Positions 1-6,545 of a stretch of 32,846 nt of DNA are shown in pieces; position 1 is the stretch's first letter; every line of letters begins with the position of its first letter. Location: contig CAJLHF010000023.1 in the NCBI GenBank assembly GCA_905206365.1, positions 1 to 32,846 on the forward strand. Reading direction: 5' to 3'. A model generated the notes under the pieces. The model was not told where the DNA came from. It was given only the letters and a program-made list of their open reading frames with translations, and searched no databases. The DNA comes from an uncultured Sutterella sp. Its GTDB lineage: Bacteria; Pseudomonadota; Gammaproteobacteria; Burkholderiales; Burkholderiaceae_F. A program made the translations under genes and the position numbers.

Positions 1-53
1 CCCTGGACCGACGGATTAAGAGTCCGCTGCTCTACCAGCTGAGCTACGTTCCC
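1..53 (-). tRNA. tRNA-Lys (CUU), partial at window edge
   Basis: This is the 5' part of a minus-strand tRNA gene. Positions 1-53 are identical to the corresponding part of the complete tRNA-Lys(CUU) at 92-167, including the acceptor strand, the D arm and the anticodon loop. The 3' half lies outside the window. It is the last seen of a tandem cluster of lysine tRNAs, 38 bases from its neighbour. Confidence 0.93.
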
Positions 54-91
54 AAAGCTCCGACGAAAACGTCGAAACTCGTAAAAACGGG

Positions 92-167
92 TGGTGGGAA
101 CGCAGGGATTCGAACCCTGGACCGACGGATTAAGAGTCCGCTGCTCTACCAGCTGAGCTACGTTCCC
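92..167 (-). tRNA. tRNA-Lys (CUU)
   Basis: A 76-nt cloverleaf on the minus strand with encoded CCA (TGG at 92-94 on the plus strand). The 7-nt anticodon loop CTCTTAA is the complement of 130-136, with anticodon CUU complementary to 132-134. The T arm carries GGTTCGAATCC. It decodes AAG, the lysine codon that predominates in the genes here. It is probably co-transcribed with the tRNA-Lys(UUU) 22 bases upstream. Confidence 0.96.
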
Positions 168-189
168 AACAATTGAGAGTTCCTACTTG

Positions 190-265
190 TGGTGGGTCGT
201 GCGGGACTCGAACCCACGACCAACGGATTAAAAGTCCGCTGCTCTACCAACTGAGCTAACGACCC
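190..265 (-). tRNA. tRNA-Lys (UUU)
   Basis: A 76-nt minus-strand cloverleaf with encoded CCA (complement of 190-192). The anticodon loop CTTTTAA is the complement of 228-234, giving anticodon UUU (230-232). Its anticodon arm is nearly identical to the CUU gene next door, but the acceptor and T stems differ, so it is a distinct isoacceptor. It is the promoter-proximal gene of the cluster; U34 of such tRNAs is the known substrate of MnmA, which is encoded at 4082-5176. Confidence 0.96.
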
Positions 266-665
266 TGAAGTGGCCTGCAGCCAAGCGGCAGAGGAACAAT
301 CAACTGAGGAGTTGAATTCTGCCGAACTTTTTCGAGCTTGTCAAGGGTCCAGGAATTTTTTTTTAGGAGCACGGAGGTGGACGGGGGTGTTCGTAGAGTG
401 TTCGGTAATCTGGAAAAGGTGTGATTTGGTCTCCAAGGTTAGGGTTAACACTAAACAACGAGACCCTTGTGACCTCTGGAGAGTCGTGCTAAAGTGAGGA
501 TGTCGATAGTTCGGTGTTAGGAAAAAATCCCGAATTATCAATTGCATCAGAATAAAGAAATCCGCAGAGTATCAAGAGTTGATCCTGCAATTGCCTGTTT
601 CCTTGTTTTTATTAAAAGCCATAGAAAAATAATACGACTATGGCGTTCTTCGAAGGAGTGCTTCC
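266..665. other. 400-bp intergenic region between tRNA-Lys cluster and recA
   Basis: No convincing gene is present. The region is visibly richer in A and T than its surroundings and has no codon bias in any frame. It contains the minus-strand tRNA promoter (316-344). For recA, an AT-rich stretch at 591-635 is the likeliest promoter area: TTGCCT at 591-596, TTGTTT at 603-608 and AATAAT at 628-633 are present, but no pair has ideal spacing. A GTTC-N7-GTTC direct repeat lies at 389-403. No CTGT-N8-ACAG LexA box is visible. Confidence 0.6.
316..344 (-). promoter_or_regulatory. sigma-70-type promoter of the tRNA-Lys cluster
   Basis: On the minus strand there is a perfect -35 TTGACA (complement of 339-344), a 17-base spacer and a -10 CAGAAT (complement of 316-321, four of six consensus bases). 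A run of A residues lies just upstream (complement of 355-364), as in UP elements. The spacing predicts a start near 309 and a 5' leader of about 45 nt before the tRNA at 265. Confidence 0.6.
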
Positions 666-1805
666 ATGGCTTCCAAGTCCACTCGAGTCGAACGGCCCGA
701 ACGCGTTGAGGGCGAGGAGCGCAAAAAGGCGCTGAGCATTGCGCTCGCCAACATCGAAAAGCAGTTCGGCAAGGGCGCCATCATGCGCATGGCCGAAGGT
801 GCCGAACCGCAGGATATCGAAACGGTGTCGACCGGCTCGCTCGGTCTCGACCTCGCGCTCGGCGTGGGCGGTCTTCCCCGCGGTCGAATCATCGAAATCT
901 ACGGTCCGGAATCCTCGGGCAAGACGACGCTCACGCTGCACGTCATCGCCGAGATGCAAAAGCTCGGCGGCACTTGCGCCTTCATCGACGCGGAACACGC
1001 GCTCGACATCCAGTATGCCCAGCGTCTCGGGGTCAACATCGGCGACGTGCTGATCAGCCAGCCCGATACGGGCGAACAAGCCCTTGAAATCACGGACGCT
1101 CTGGTGCGTTCGGGTTCGGTCGATCTGATCGTCGTCGACTCGGTGGCGGCGCTGACGCCCAAGAGCGAAATCGAAGGGGACATGGGCGATGCGCTTCCCG
1201 GTTTGCAGGCCCGCCTGATGTCGCAAGCGCTGCGCAAGCTCACGGGCAGCATCACCCGCACGAAGTCGATGGTGATCTTCATCAATCAGATCCGCATGAA
1301 GATCGGCGGCTACGGCAACCCCGAAACGACGACGGGCGGCAACGCGCTCAAGTTCTACAGCTCCGTGCGACTTGACATCCGTCGCATCGGCGGTATCAAG
1401 AAGGGCGATGAAGTAATCGGCAACGAGACCCGCGTGAAGGTCGTCAAGAACAAGGTGGCGCCCCCCTTCAAGCAGGCCGAATTCGACATCCTCTACGGCG
1501 AAGGCATTTCCCGTATCGGCGAAGTGATCGATATCGGCACCGAACTCAACGTCATTGACAAGTCGGGGGCCTGGTATTCCTACAACGGCCAGAAGCTCGG
1601 CCAGGGCAAGGAGAAGGTGCGCGAGTACCTGCAGGAAAACAAGGAACTGTGCGCCGAAATCGAGCAGAAGATCCGCGAGATGAAGGGCGTGCACATCAAG
1701 AGCCTCTCTTCGGTCTCGTCCGACGACGGTGAAGAACGTGTCTCCGACGTCGAAGAGCTTGGTCCCGAAGCCGACATCGACATGAACGCGGACGTCGATC
1801 TCTGA
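666..1805 (+). CDS. recA: RecA recombinase
   Basis: The RecA ATPase coats single-stranded DNA, catalyses strand exchange in homologous repair and, in bacteria with an SOS system, stimulates LexA self-cleavage. The 379-residue product shows the Walker A motif GPESSGKTT at 80-88, the adenine-binding region DAEHALD, the Walker B strand LIVVDSVAAL, and the loop with FINQIRMKIG followed by GGNALKFY. The C-terminal tail is acidic, as usual in RecA, and slightly long compared with the 353 residues of E. coli. The start ATG at 666 has a GAAGGAG Shine-Dalgarno about 8 bases upstream. It is followed by a strong terminator and then recX, the normal partner. No SOS operator was recognised upstream. Confidence 0.98.
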   Translation: MASKSTRVERPERVEGEERKKALSIALANIEKQFGKGAIMRMAEGAEPQDIETVSTGSLGLDLALGVGGLPRGRIIEIYGPESSGKTTLTLHVIAEMQKLGGTCAFIDAEHALDIQYAQRLGVNIGDVLISQPDTGEQALEITDALVRSGSVDLIVVDSVAALTPKSEIEGDMGDALPGLQARLMSQALRKLTGSITRTKSMVIFINQIRMKIGGYGNPETTTGGNALKFYSSVRLDIRRIGGIKKGDEVIGNETRVKVVKNKVAPPFKQAEFDILYGEGISRIGEVIDIGTELNVIDKSGAWYSYNGQKLGQGKEKVREYLQENKELCAEIEQKIREMKGVHIKSLSSVSSDDGEERVSDVEELGPEADIDMNADVDL

Positions 1806-1825
1806 TCGTTCCTACGTTTCCCCGC

Positions 1826-1860
1826 GAGCCTCCGGTTTATCGAGAACCGGAGGCTCTTTT
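1826..1860 (+). terminator. Rho-independent terminator after recA
   Basis: A perfect 12-bp stem (1826-1837 with 1845-1856), a 7-base loop and a TTTT tail starting at 1857. It lies between recA and recX, so most recA transcripts probably stop here and recX is made by read-through or from its own promoter. This is a common recA-recX arrangement that keeps RecX low. Confidence 0.9.
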
Positions 1861-1893
1861 CCTCTCTACTTTCCGACTTTGAAGAGTGTCCCC

Positions 1894-3039
1894 ATGGAAA
1901 TTCTGTTCCGAGACGAAGACCTCGAACCGTGGCCGTCGGATGCGAAGACCGATGCCGCCGACGAAAAGGCCGTAAAGGTCGAAACGGCGTCGCCTCGGGC
2001 GACAACATCGAAGCCGAAAGCTTCCGAGCCGGAACGGGTTCCCGAAAACCCCGTGCTCGACTTAGGGTTCGAGTTGGAGGCGCCCCTGTGGCAGAGCGGG
2101 CCGATCTCGGATGTTTCGCCCGTGCCGGCCGTGGGACCGAGTGCTGAGACCTCAACGGATTCGACGGCGTCGACGATTTCGGATTGGCGCTTGGGCGCTA
2201 GGGCCGCCTGTCCCTTCCGGCCGATACCGACGGGTGTAGCCTTGGAAGTCGTCGGGGACGATTTCGGCGAGGCGACCGGAACGCATCCCGCGAAGAGTCC
2301 GAGCAAACGCATGCGTGCGAGCGGAACGGGCAAAACGAGTGCGTCCCGCACGTCGGAAACGATCGAAGAGATCCGCGAGGACGGGTACGTGCGCGTTGTA
2401 GATCGGGATACCTGTAAAGATCCAGAGTTGCTTCGGGCGCGTTGCGGTCGGGGGCGAAGCCGACGCCGTACGGAGGAGCCCCCCGAAGAAATCGAGGCCG
2501 AGGATGGGATGACCCGCAGTAGCGAGCGCGCGAAGCGTTCGAAAAGCTCGAAGCGGATGCTTCCGCGCCCGTCGCTCACGGCGCGCGCCGTCGCCGCGCT
2601 CGCTCGGCGCGACTACAGTCGCCGCGAATTGGAGCGAAAACTTATCCGATCGCTCGAAGATGACGAGACGCCCGAAGGGCTCGAGGCCGTCCTTGACGAA
2701 CTCGAAAAGTGCGGATATCTCTCCGACGAACGTTTTGCCAAAGGACGCGCCCGCGTGCAGTCCGCGCAACTCGGCAACGCGCGCATTCGTCAGAATCTCC
2801 GCCGCAGCGGCGTCTCCGACGAACTAGTCCGCGAGGCCGTGGAGGAGATCGAACTCCCCGAAGAGGTTCGAGCGTTGCGTGTCTGGAAAAAACGCTTTTC
2901 CGAACTGCCGAAGGACTACAAGGAGCGCGAGCGTCAGATCCGCTACCTCGCCTATCGAGGCTTCGGCATGGGAGCGATCGGCCTGGTGTTGCGCGGACGG
3001 GTCGAGGACCCCGAGGATCCCGAAGACGACGGATTCTGA
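1894..3039 (+). CDS. recX: RecX, regulator of RecA, with long N-terminal extension
   Basis: RecX binds RecA filaments and inhibits or caps them. The RecX domain occupies about residues 228-370: SLTARAVAALARRDYSRREL, then the GYLSDERFAK motif, the QNLRRSGVSDELVREA repeat and the C-terminal RYLAYRGFGMGAIG helix. The first ~220 residues are low in hydrophobics, rich in Ser, Thr, Pro, Glu and Arg, and resemble no domain I know. Typical RecX proteins are about 150-180 residues; this one is 381. The chosen ATG at 1894 has GAAGAG 7 bases upstream. An in-frame ATG at 2509 has AGGA five bases upstream and would give a 176-residue protein of normal size, so the true start is uncertain. The domain assignment is firm; the extension is not. 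Confidence 0.88.
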   Translation: MEILFRDEDLEPWPSDAKTDAADEKAVKVETASPRATTSKPKASEPERVPENPVLDLGFELEAPLWQSGPISDVSPVPAVGPSAETSTDSTASTISDWRLGARAACPFRPIPTGVALEVVGDDFGEATGTHPAKSPSKRMRASGTGKTSASRTSETIEEIREDGYVRVVDRDTCKDPELLRARCGRGRSRRRTEEPPEEIEAEDGMTRSSERAKRSKSSKRMLPRPSLTARAVAALARRDYSRRELERKLIRSLEDDETPEGLEAVLDELEKCGYLSDERFAKGRARVQSAQLGNARIRQNLRRSGVSDELVREAVEEIELPEEVRALRVWKKRFSELPKDYKERERQIRYLAYRGFGMGAIGLVLRGRVEDPEDPEDDGF

Positions 3040-3227
3040 GGCGCACGATGCGTGCTCCGAGCGGGTCGGACGCGCGTCGTCGGCTGTTAAAATAACCGCA
3101 CTTTACGCCCGTTGTCCGACGGACGCATGCGTTCGAGGCGGTTCGGCCCCGGCGCACGACCGGCATCTTTGCCCGACGTTCCCCTCGGCGAACCGACGCT
3201 GAGGGCTTTTCCTATTCGGAGGCTATC

Positions 3228-3962
3228 TTGGAGTATCTCATCGATCTTCTCGTCAACCTGCACTGGGCGGCTGTGGGACAGATCATCATGATCGACATTC
3301 TGCTCGGCGGCGACAACGCGGTCGTCATCGCCATGGCGTGTCGCAATTTGCCCGCACATCAGCGTGCCAAGGGCATTTTGTGGGGTACGGTCGGCGCCAT
3401 CGCGTTGCGCGTCATCCTCATTACGTTCGCTGTCATGCTCCTCGATCTGCCCTTCCTCAAGGTGGTGGGCGGCGCCCTCCTGCTCTGGATCGGCATCAAG
3501 CTACTTATCCCCGAGTACGACGGTCATGAAGACATCGCCGGCAGCGACAAACTTCTCGGCGCCATCAAGACGATCATCGTCGCCGACTTCGTGATGAGCT
3601 TCGACAACGTCATCGCCATCGCCGGCGCGGCGCAGCAGGCGCACGAAGCACATCAGACGTTGCTCGTCATCTTCGGTCTCCTGGTGTCCGTACCCTTTAT
3701 CGTGTTCGGCAGCCAGGTCGTTCTCAAGCTCCTCGATCGGTTCCCGATCATCATCTATTTCGGCGGCGGCCTTCTCGGTTGGATCGCGGGCGGCATGATC
3801 GTCTCGGATGCCTACGTGACGTCGAACTGGCCCGAGTTCAGCTTCTCGGCGCACTACCCGGCCGCGCTCGTCGGCGCGGGTATCGTCATTGCGATCGGGC
3901 ATCTGATCGCAAAGAAGAAGCGCCGCGAGCACGAAGAAAAGCTCGCCGCGAAGGAAGCCTGA
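3228..3962 (+). CDS. TerC/YjbE-family integral membrane protein
   Basis: A 244-residue polytopic membrane protein with about seven hydrophobic segments. It has the two family hallmarks, GGDNAVVIA near residue 27 and a second SFDNVIAIAGAA near residue 124; the paired Asp-Asn motifs lie in transmembrane helices and are thought to form the metal site. TerC relatives such as E. coli Alx and Bacillus YkoY/YceF act in manganese export; a similar role here is inference. The start is TTG at 3228 with CGGAGG 5-10 bases upstream. The C-terminus is a charged cytoplasmic tail (KKKRREHEEK). It stands alone, 188 bases after recX, and ends at a shared terminator. I could not recognise a manganese riboswitch upstream. 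Confidence 0.88.
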   Translation: MEYLIDLLVNLHWAAVGQIIMIDILLGGDNAVVIAMACRNLPAHQRAKGILWGTVGAIALRVILITFAVMLLDLPFLKVVGGALLLWIGIKLLIPEYDGHEDIAGSDKLLGAIKTIIVADFVMSFDNVIAIAGAAQQAHEAHQTLLVIFGLLVSVPFIVFGSQVVLKLLDRFPIIIYFGGGLLGWIAGGMIVSDAYVTSNWPEFSFSAHYPAALVGAGIVIAIGHLIAKKKRREHEEKLAAKEA

Positions 3963-3985
3963 TCGGCGTCTTCGAGAAATGCCTG

Positions 3986-4019
3986 AAAAACGAAGGGCCC
4001 GGAATTTCCGGGCCCTTCG
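3986..4019. terminator. Bidirectional terminator between terC-like gene and mnmA
   Basis: A perfect 13-bp stem (3991-4003 with 4007-4019) around a 3-base loop. Five A residues precede it (3986-3990), so the minus-strand transcript of mnmA ends hairpin plus TTTTT. On the plus strand the tail is only pyrimidine-rich, so it is stronger for mnmA but probably serves both convergent genes. Confidence 0.85.
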
Positions 4020-4081
4020 CTTCTTTGTTCCGCCGGTTTTTTCGGGCGGCTCGTTCGTCGGCCGCTCCGCAAAGCACGAAC

Positions 4082-5176
4082 TCAGGGGGAGATGCGGTCG
4101 ATGAAACCACCGCCCAAGCATACGTCGCCCCGGTAGAGGACGGCGCTTTGCCCGGGCGTGGCCGCCCACTGCGGTTCGTCGAATTCGAGCGAAAAGCTCT
4201 TCTCGGACACGTAGGAAAGGCGGCACGGGCCGTCCTTCTGACGATAGCGGGTCTTGACCGTCAGATCATCCCCGATTTCGGGCGCTTCGCCCGAAATCCA
4301 ACTTGGGTGGACGGACTTCAATTCGTGCGAGAGGAGCCACGGGTGATCGTGCCCCTGACAGATCCAGAGCGTGTTCGTCTTGAGGTCTTTGCGGGCAACG
4401 AACCACGGTTCGCCCGTGGAGTCGTGCATGCCACCTACGCCGATCCCTTTGCGCTGGCCGAGCGTGTAAAAGGAAAGCCCCATGTGCTCGCCCACCACGC
4501 GTCCGTCGGGCGTGCGGATAGGGCCGGGTTCGCTCGGCAAGTAGCGAGAGAGAAATTCGCGGAAAGGTCGTTCGCCGATGAAGCAGATCCCGGTCGAATC
4601 CTTCTTTGCCGCATTGGGTAACCCGATTTCCTTGGCGATGCGACGCACCTCGGTCTTCAAAAGGTCGCCCACGGGGAAGAGCACCCGGGAGATTTGTTCC
4701 TGCGTGAGTCTGTGCAGGAAGTAGCTCTGGTCCTTCGACGGGTCCGCGCCGCGCAGGAGTTCGGTGCGACCCTCGGCGTCGCGGCGCACGCGCGCGTAAT
4801 GGCCCGTGGCGATGTAGTCTGCCCCCATGGCCATCGCATGGTCGAGAAAGGCGCGGAATTTGATTTCCGCGTTGCAAAGAACGTCCGGATTCGGCGTGCG
4901 GCCTGCGCTGTACTCGCGCAGGAAGTCGGCGAAGACGCGCTCCTTGTATTCCTTGGCGAAGTTGACGGCCTCGATATCGATGCCGATCACGTCCGCGACG
5001 CTCGTGGCGTCGATGAAATCCTGTCGCGACGAGCAGTATTCGCTGTCGTCGTCATCCTCCCAATTCTTCATAAAGAGGCCCGTAACCTCATAGCCCGCCT
5101 GCTTCAGAAGGTAGGCGCTCACCGAGGAATCGACTCCGCCCGAAAGGCCGACGACGACTTTTTTCTTGCCGTTCAT
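4082..5176 (-). CDS. mnmA: MnmA, tRNA-specific 2-thiouridylase
   Basis: MnmA adenylates U34 of tRNA-Lys, -Glu and -Gln and transfers sulfur from a relay ending in TusE or a desulfurase to make 2-thiouridine. The 364-residue product has the N-terminal PP-loop SGGVDSS at 12-18, the FMKNWEDDD stretch, the first catalytic cysteine C101 in NPDVLCN, the ATGHYAR motif, the KDQSYFL motif and the second catalytic cysteine C198 in GICFIGE. The C-terminal part carries TLGQRKGIGVGG and VKTRYRQ, all typical. All active-site residues are present. The start ATG at 5176 is only 41 bases from the divergent start at 5218, so the two promoters must overlap. Confidence 0.97.
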   Translation of the reverse strand: MNGKKKVVVGLSGGVDSSVSAYLLKQAGYEVTGLFMKNWEDDDDSEYCSSRQDFIDATSVADVIGIDIEAVNFAKEYKERVFADFLREYSAGRTPNPDVLCNAEIKFRAFLDHAMAMGADYIATGHYARVRRDAEGRTELLRGADPSKDQSYFLHRLTQEQISRVLFPVGDLLKTEVRRIAKEIGLPNAAKKDSTGICFIGERPFREFLSRYLPSEPGPIRTPDGRVVGEHMGLSFYTLGQRKGIGVGGMHDSTGEPWFVARKDLKTNTLWICQGHDHPWLLSHELKSVHPSWISGEAPEIGDDLTVKTRYRQKDGPCRLSYVSEKSFSLEFDEPQWAATPGQSAVLYRGDVCLGGGFIDRISP

Positions 5177-5217
5177 ATAAAGTTGCGTGATATCCGTATT
5201 GACGAAGAGGATTCATT

Positions 5218-6303
5218 ATGTCCAAGTTCTCCGCTTTCGGCGTCGAAGCCGCACGTTTTTGTGAACGTATCGGCATCGAACGGCCCGTGCTCAACGCGCC
5301 GATGAGCGGTATCGTCGACCCCGCCTTCGTGGCGGCGGTTTGTGAGGCGGGCGGTCTCGGCGTCGTTCCCGCGGCGGATCTTGCACCCGAAGAGATCCGT
5401 CGCTTCGCAAGCGAGGTGCGCGCGCGCACCTCGCGTCCCTTTGCCGTGAACCTTCGTCCCGTGCAGACGTGGCCCGTCGATACGGGCAAAGTGCTCGAAC
5501 TCTTCGATGCGCTCTCCCCCTTGCTGGAGAGCCTCGACCTGCCGGCTTCGCCCGACGAGTACGACTGGAGCGGTGCAGGGGTGTTTTCGGACTTCGCCGC
5601 GCAGTTCGATGCGGTGTTGGAGACGGCTCCCGCGGCGGTGACCGCGTCCTTCGGAGGCTTCCGCGAGCCCGAAGCTGACCGTCTCCGGGCGGCGGGCATT
5701 TTCTCCGTCGGAACCGCGACGACGCTTCGCGAAGCCAAAGTGCTTCGCTCGGCCGAGGTCGACGCCCTCATCGTACAGGGTTCGGAGGCCGCGGGCGCGC
5801 GCCTGTCTTTCGAAGATCCCGACGACGTGTTGATGGGACTCTCGGCCCTTCTTCCCGCCGCGGTGCGAGCGACGGGCCTTCCCGTTCTCGCCGCGGGCGG
5901 CATTGCCGAGGCGCGTCAGGGAGCGGCGCTCGCGATGGCGGGGGCGGCGGGGTGCGTGCTCGGTACCGCACTCCTTCCGACCCGAGAAGCGCGAACAACC
6001 GACGCGCACAAGTGGTTTGCCGCCAACGGCTCGGCCGTCGACACCGTGACGACGCGTCTTTTTTCGGGACGGCTGAGTCGCGTGTTGCGCTCCGCCCTCT
6101 GGGAGGCGCTCGCCGATCGGGAGCCGTCGAGCGCTCCGTGGCCTCAGCCGCTCGTTTTCATGCGTGCTCTCGAAGCGCGAGCCCGCGAACTCGGCCGCGA
6201 CGATCTGCTCGCGCTTCCGCTCGGGCAGTCCGCGGGGCGAAGCGCCTGGAAAACGGTGGGCGAGGCGGTGACGGCAATCGGTTCGGGGTTCCTGCCCGAG
6301 TGA
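5218..6303 (+). CDS. Nitronate monooxygenase-like flavoprotein (2-nitropropane dioxygenase family)
   Basis: A 361-residue TIM-barrel protein of the NMO/FabK-like family, which binds FMN and in active members oxidises nitronates. Seen in the sequence: RPVLNAPMSGIVDPAFVAAV at the N-terminus, AGGLGVV at 44-50, the QGSEA stretch at 187-191, VLAAGGIAEARQGAALAMAGA and GTALLPTREA for phosphate binding. The motif that normally reads EAGGHRG here reads EAAGARL (190-196), so the catalytic histidine position is alanine (A194). The substrate is therefore uncertain; it may bind FMN without classical NMO chemistry. The start ATG at 5218 has AGAGG upstream. It is divergent from mnmA. Confidence 0.8.
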   Translation: MSKFSAFGVEAARFCERIGIERPVLNAPMSGIVDPAFVAAVCEAGGLGVVPAADLAPEEIRRFASEVRARTSRPFAVNLRPVQTWPVDTGKVLELFDALSPLLESLDLPASPDEYDWSGAGVFSDFAAQFDAVLETAPAAVTASFGGFREPEADRLRAAGIFSVGTATTLREAKVLRSAEVDALIVQGSEAAGARLSFEDPDDVLMGLSALLPAAVRATGLPVLAAGGIAEARQGAALAMAGAAGCVLGTALLPTREARTTDAHKWFAANGSAVDTVTTRLFSGRLSRVLRSALWEALADREPSSAPWPQPLVFMRALEARARELGRDDLLALPLGQSAGRSAWKTVGEAVTAIGSGFLPE

Positions 6304-6445
6304 CAAACGGCTCCGAACGTTCGAAAAACGGAGCACAAGTCGCAAGAAAACCCTTGAAAACGTATAAAAATTACGACAATTTACCTAGAAATATTGATGA
6401 CATGGGCGGAAGTAAAGGCCGTCTTTGAAAATTTTTCCTATTGAA

Positions 6446-6493
6446 GCGGGCGCCTCATGAACTTTTGATTATTCTCAAAAGCGTGAGGCCCGC
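6446..6493 (+). promoter_or_regulatory. Long two-part leader hairpin before the DASS transporter
   Basis: The outer stem pairs 6446-6457 with 6484-6493 (10 bp with a 2-base bulge). After a small internal loop, a perfect inner 7-bp stem pairs 6462-6468 with 6475-6481 across a 6-base loop. It ends 52 bases before the ATG at 6546 and is followed by a weak TTTACATTT stretch. It could be a 5'-UTR regulatory structure, an attenuator or a terminator for the gene ending at 6303; the sequence does not decide. Confidence 0.5.
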
Positions 6494-6545
6494 TTTACAT
6501 TTCTCGGAGACGGGCTCGCCTTCCAACAAAAACAACGGAGGTCCC

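Noticed and set aside
92..265. tRNA cluster as a possible integration site for a mobile element
   Set aside because: No integrase, no direct repeat of a tRNA 3' end and only housekeeping genes beyond it; the partial copy at 1-53 is a tandem tRNA gene cut by the window edge.
265..280. CTG-N10-CAG, SOS-box-like
   Set aside because: It lacks the CTGT/ACAG ends and AT-rich centre, overlaps the tRNA start and is 385 bases from recA.
270..497. 75-codon open frame between the tRNAs and recA
   Set aside because: It starts beside a tRNA end, lies over the tRNA promoter, has no ribosome-binding site and no recognisable protein sequence.
612..1694. Long minus-strand open frame opposite recA
   Set aside because: A shadow of biased high-GC codon use; the plus-strand RecA is certain.
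3040..3227. Possible yybP-ykoY manganese riboswitch before the TerC-family gene
   Set aside because: A CATCTTTGCCCGACG stretch near 3162-3176 recalls part of the motif, but the conserved GGGGAGTA start and the closing pairing are missing.
6310..6334. Hairpin GCTCCG/CGGAGC after the NMO-like gene as a terminator
   Set aside because: Only 6 bp with a 13-base loop and no T tract after it.
6441..6545. 35-codon N-terminal extension of the DASS transporter
   Set aside because: It would be translated through the leader hairpin and lacks a ribosome-binding site; ATG 6546 has CGGAGG upstream.
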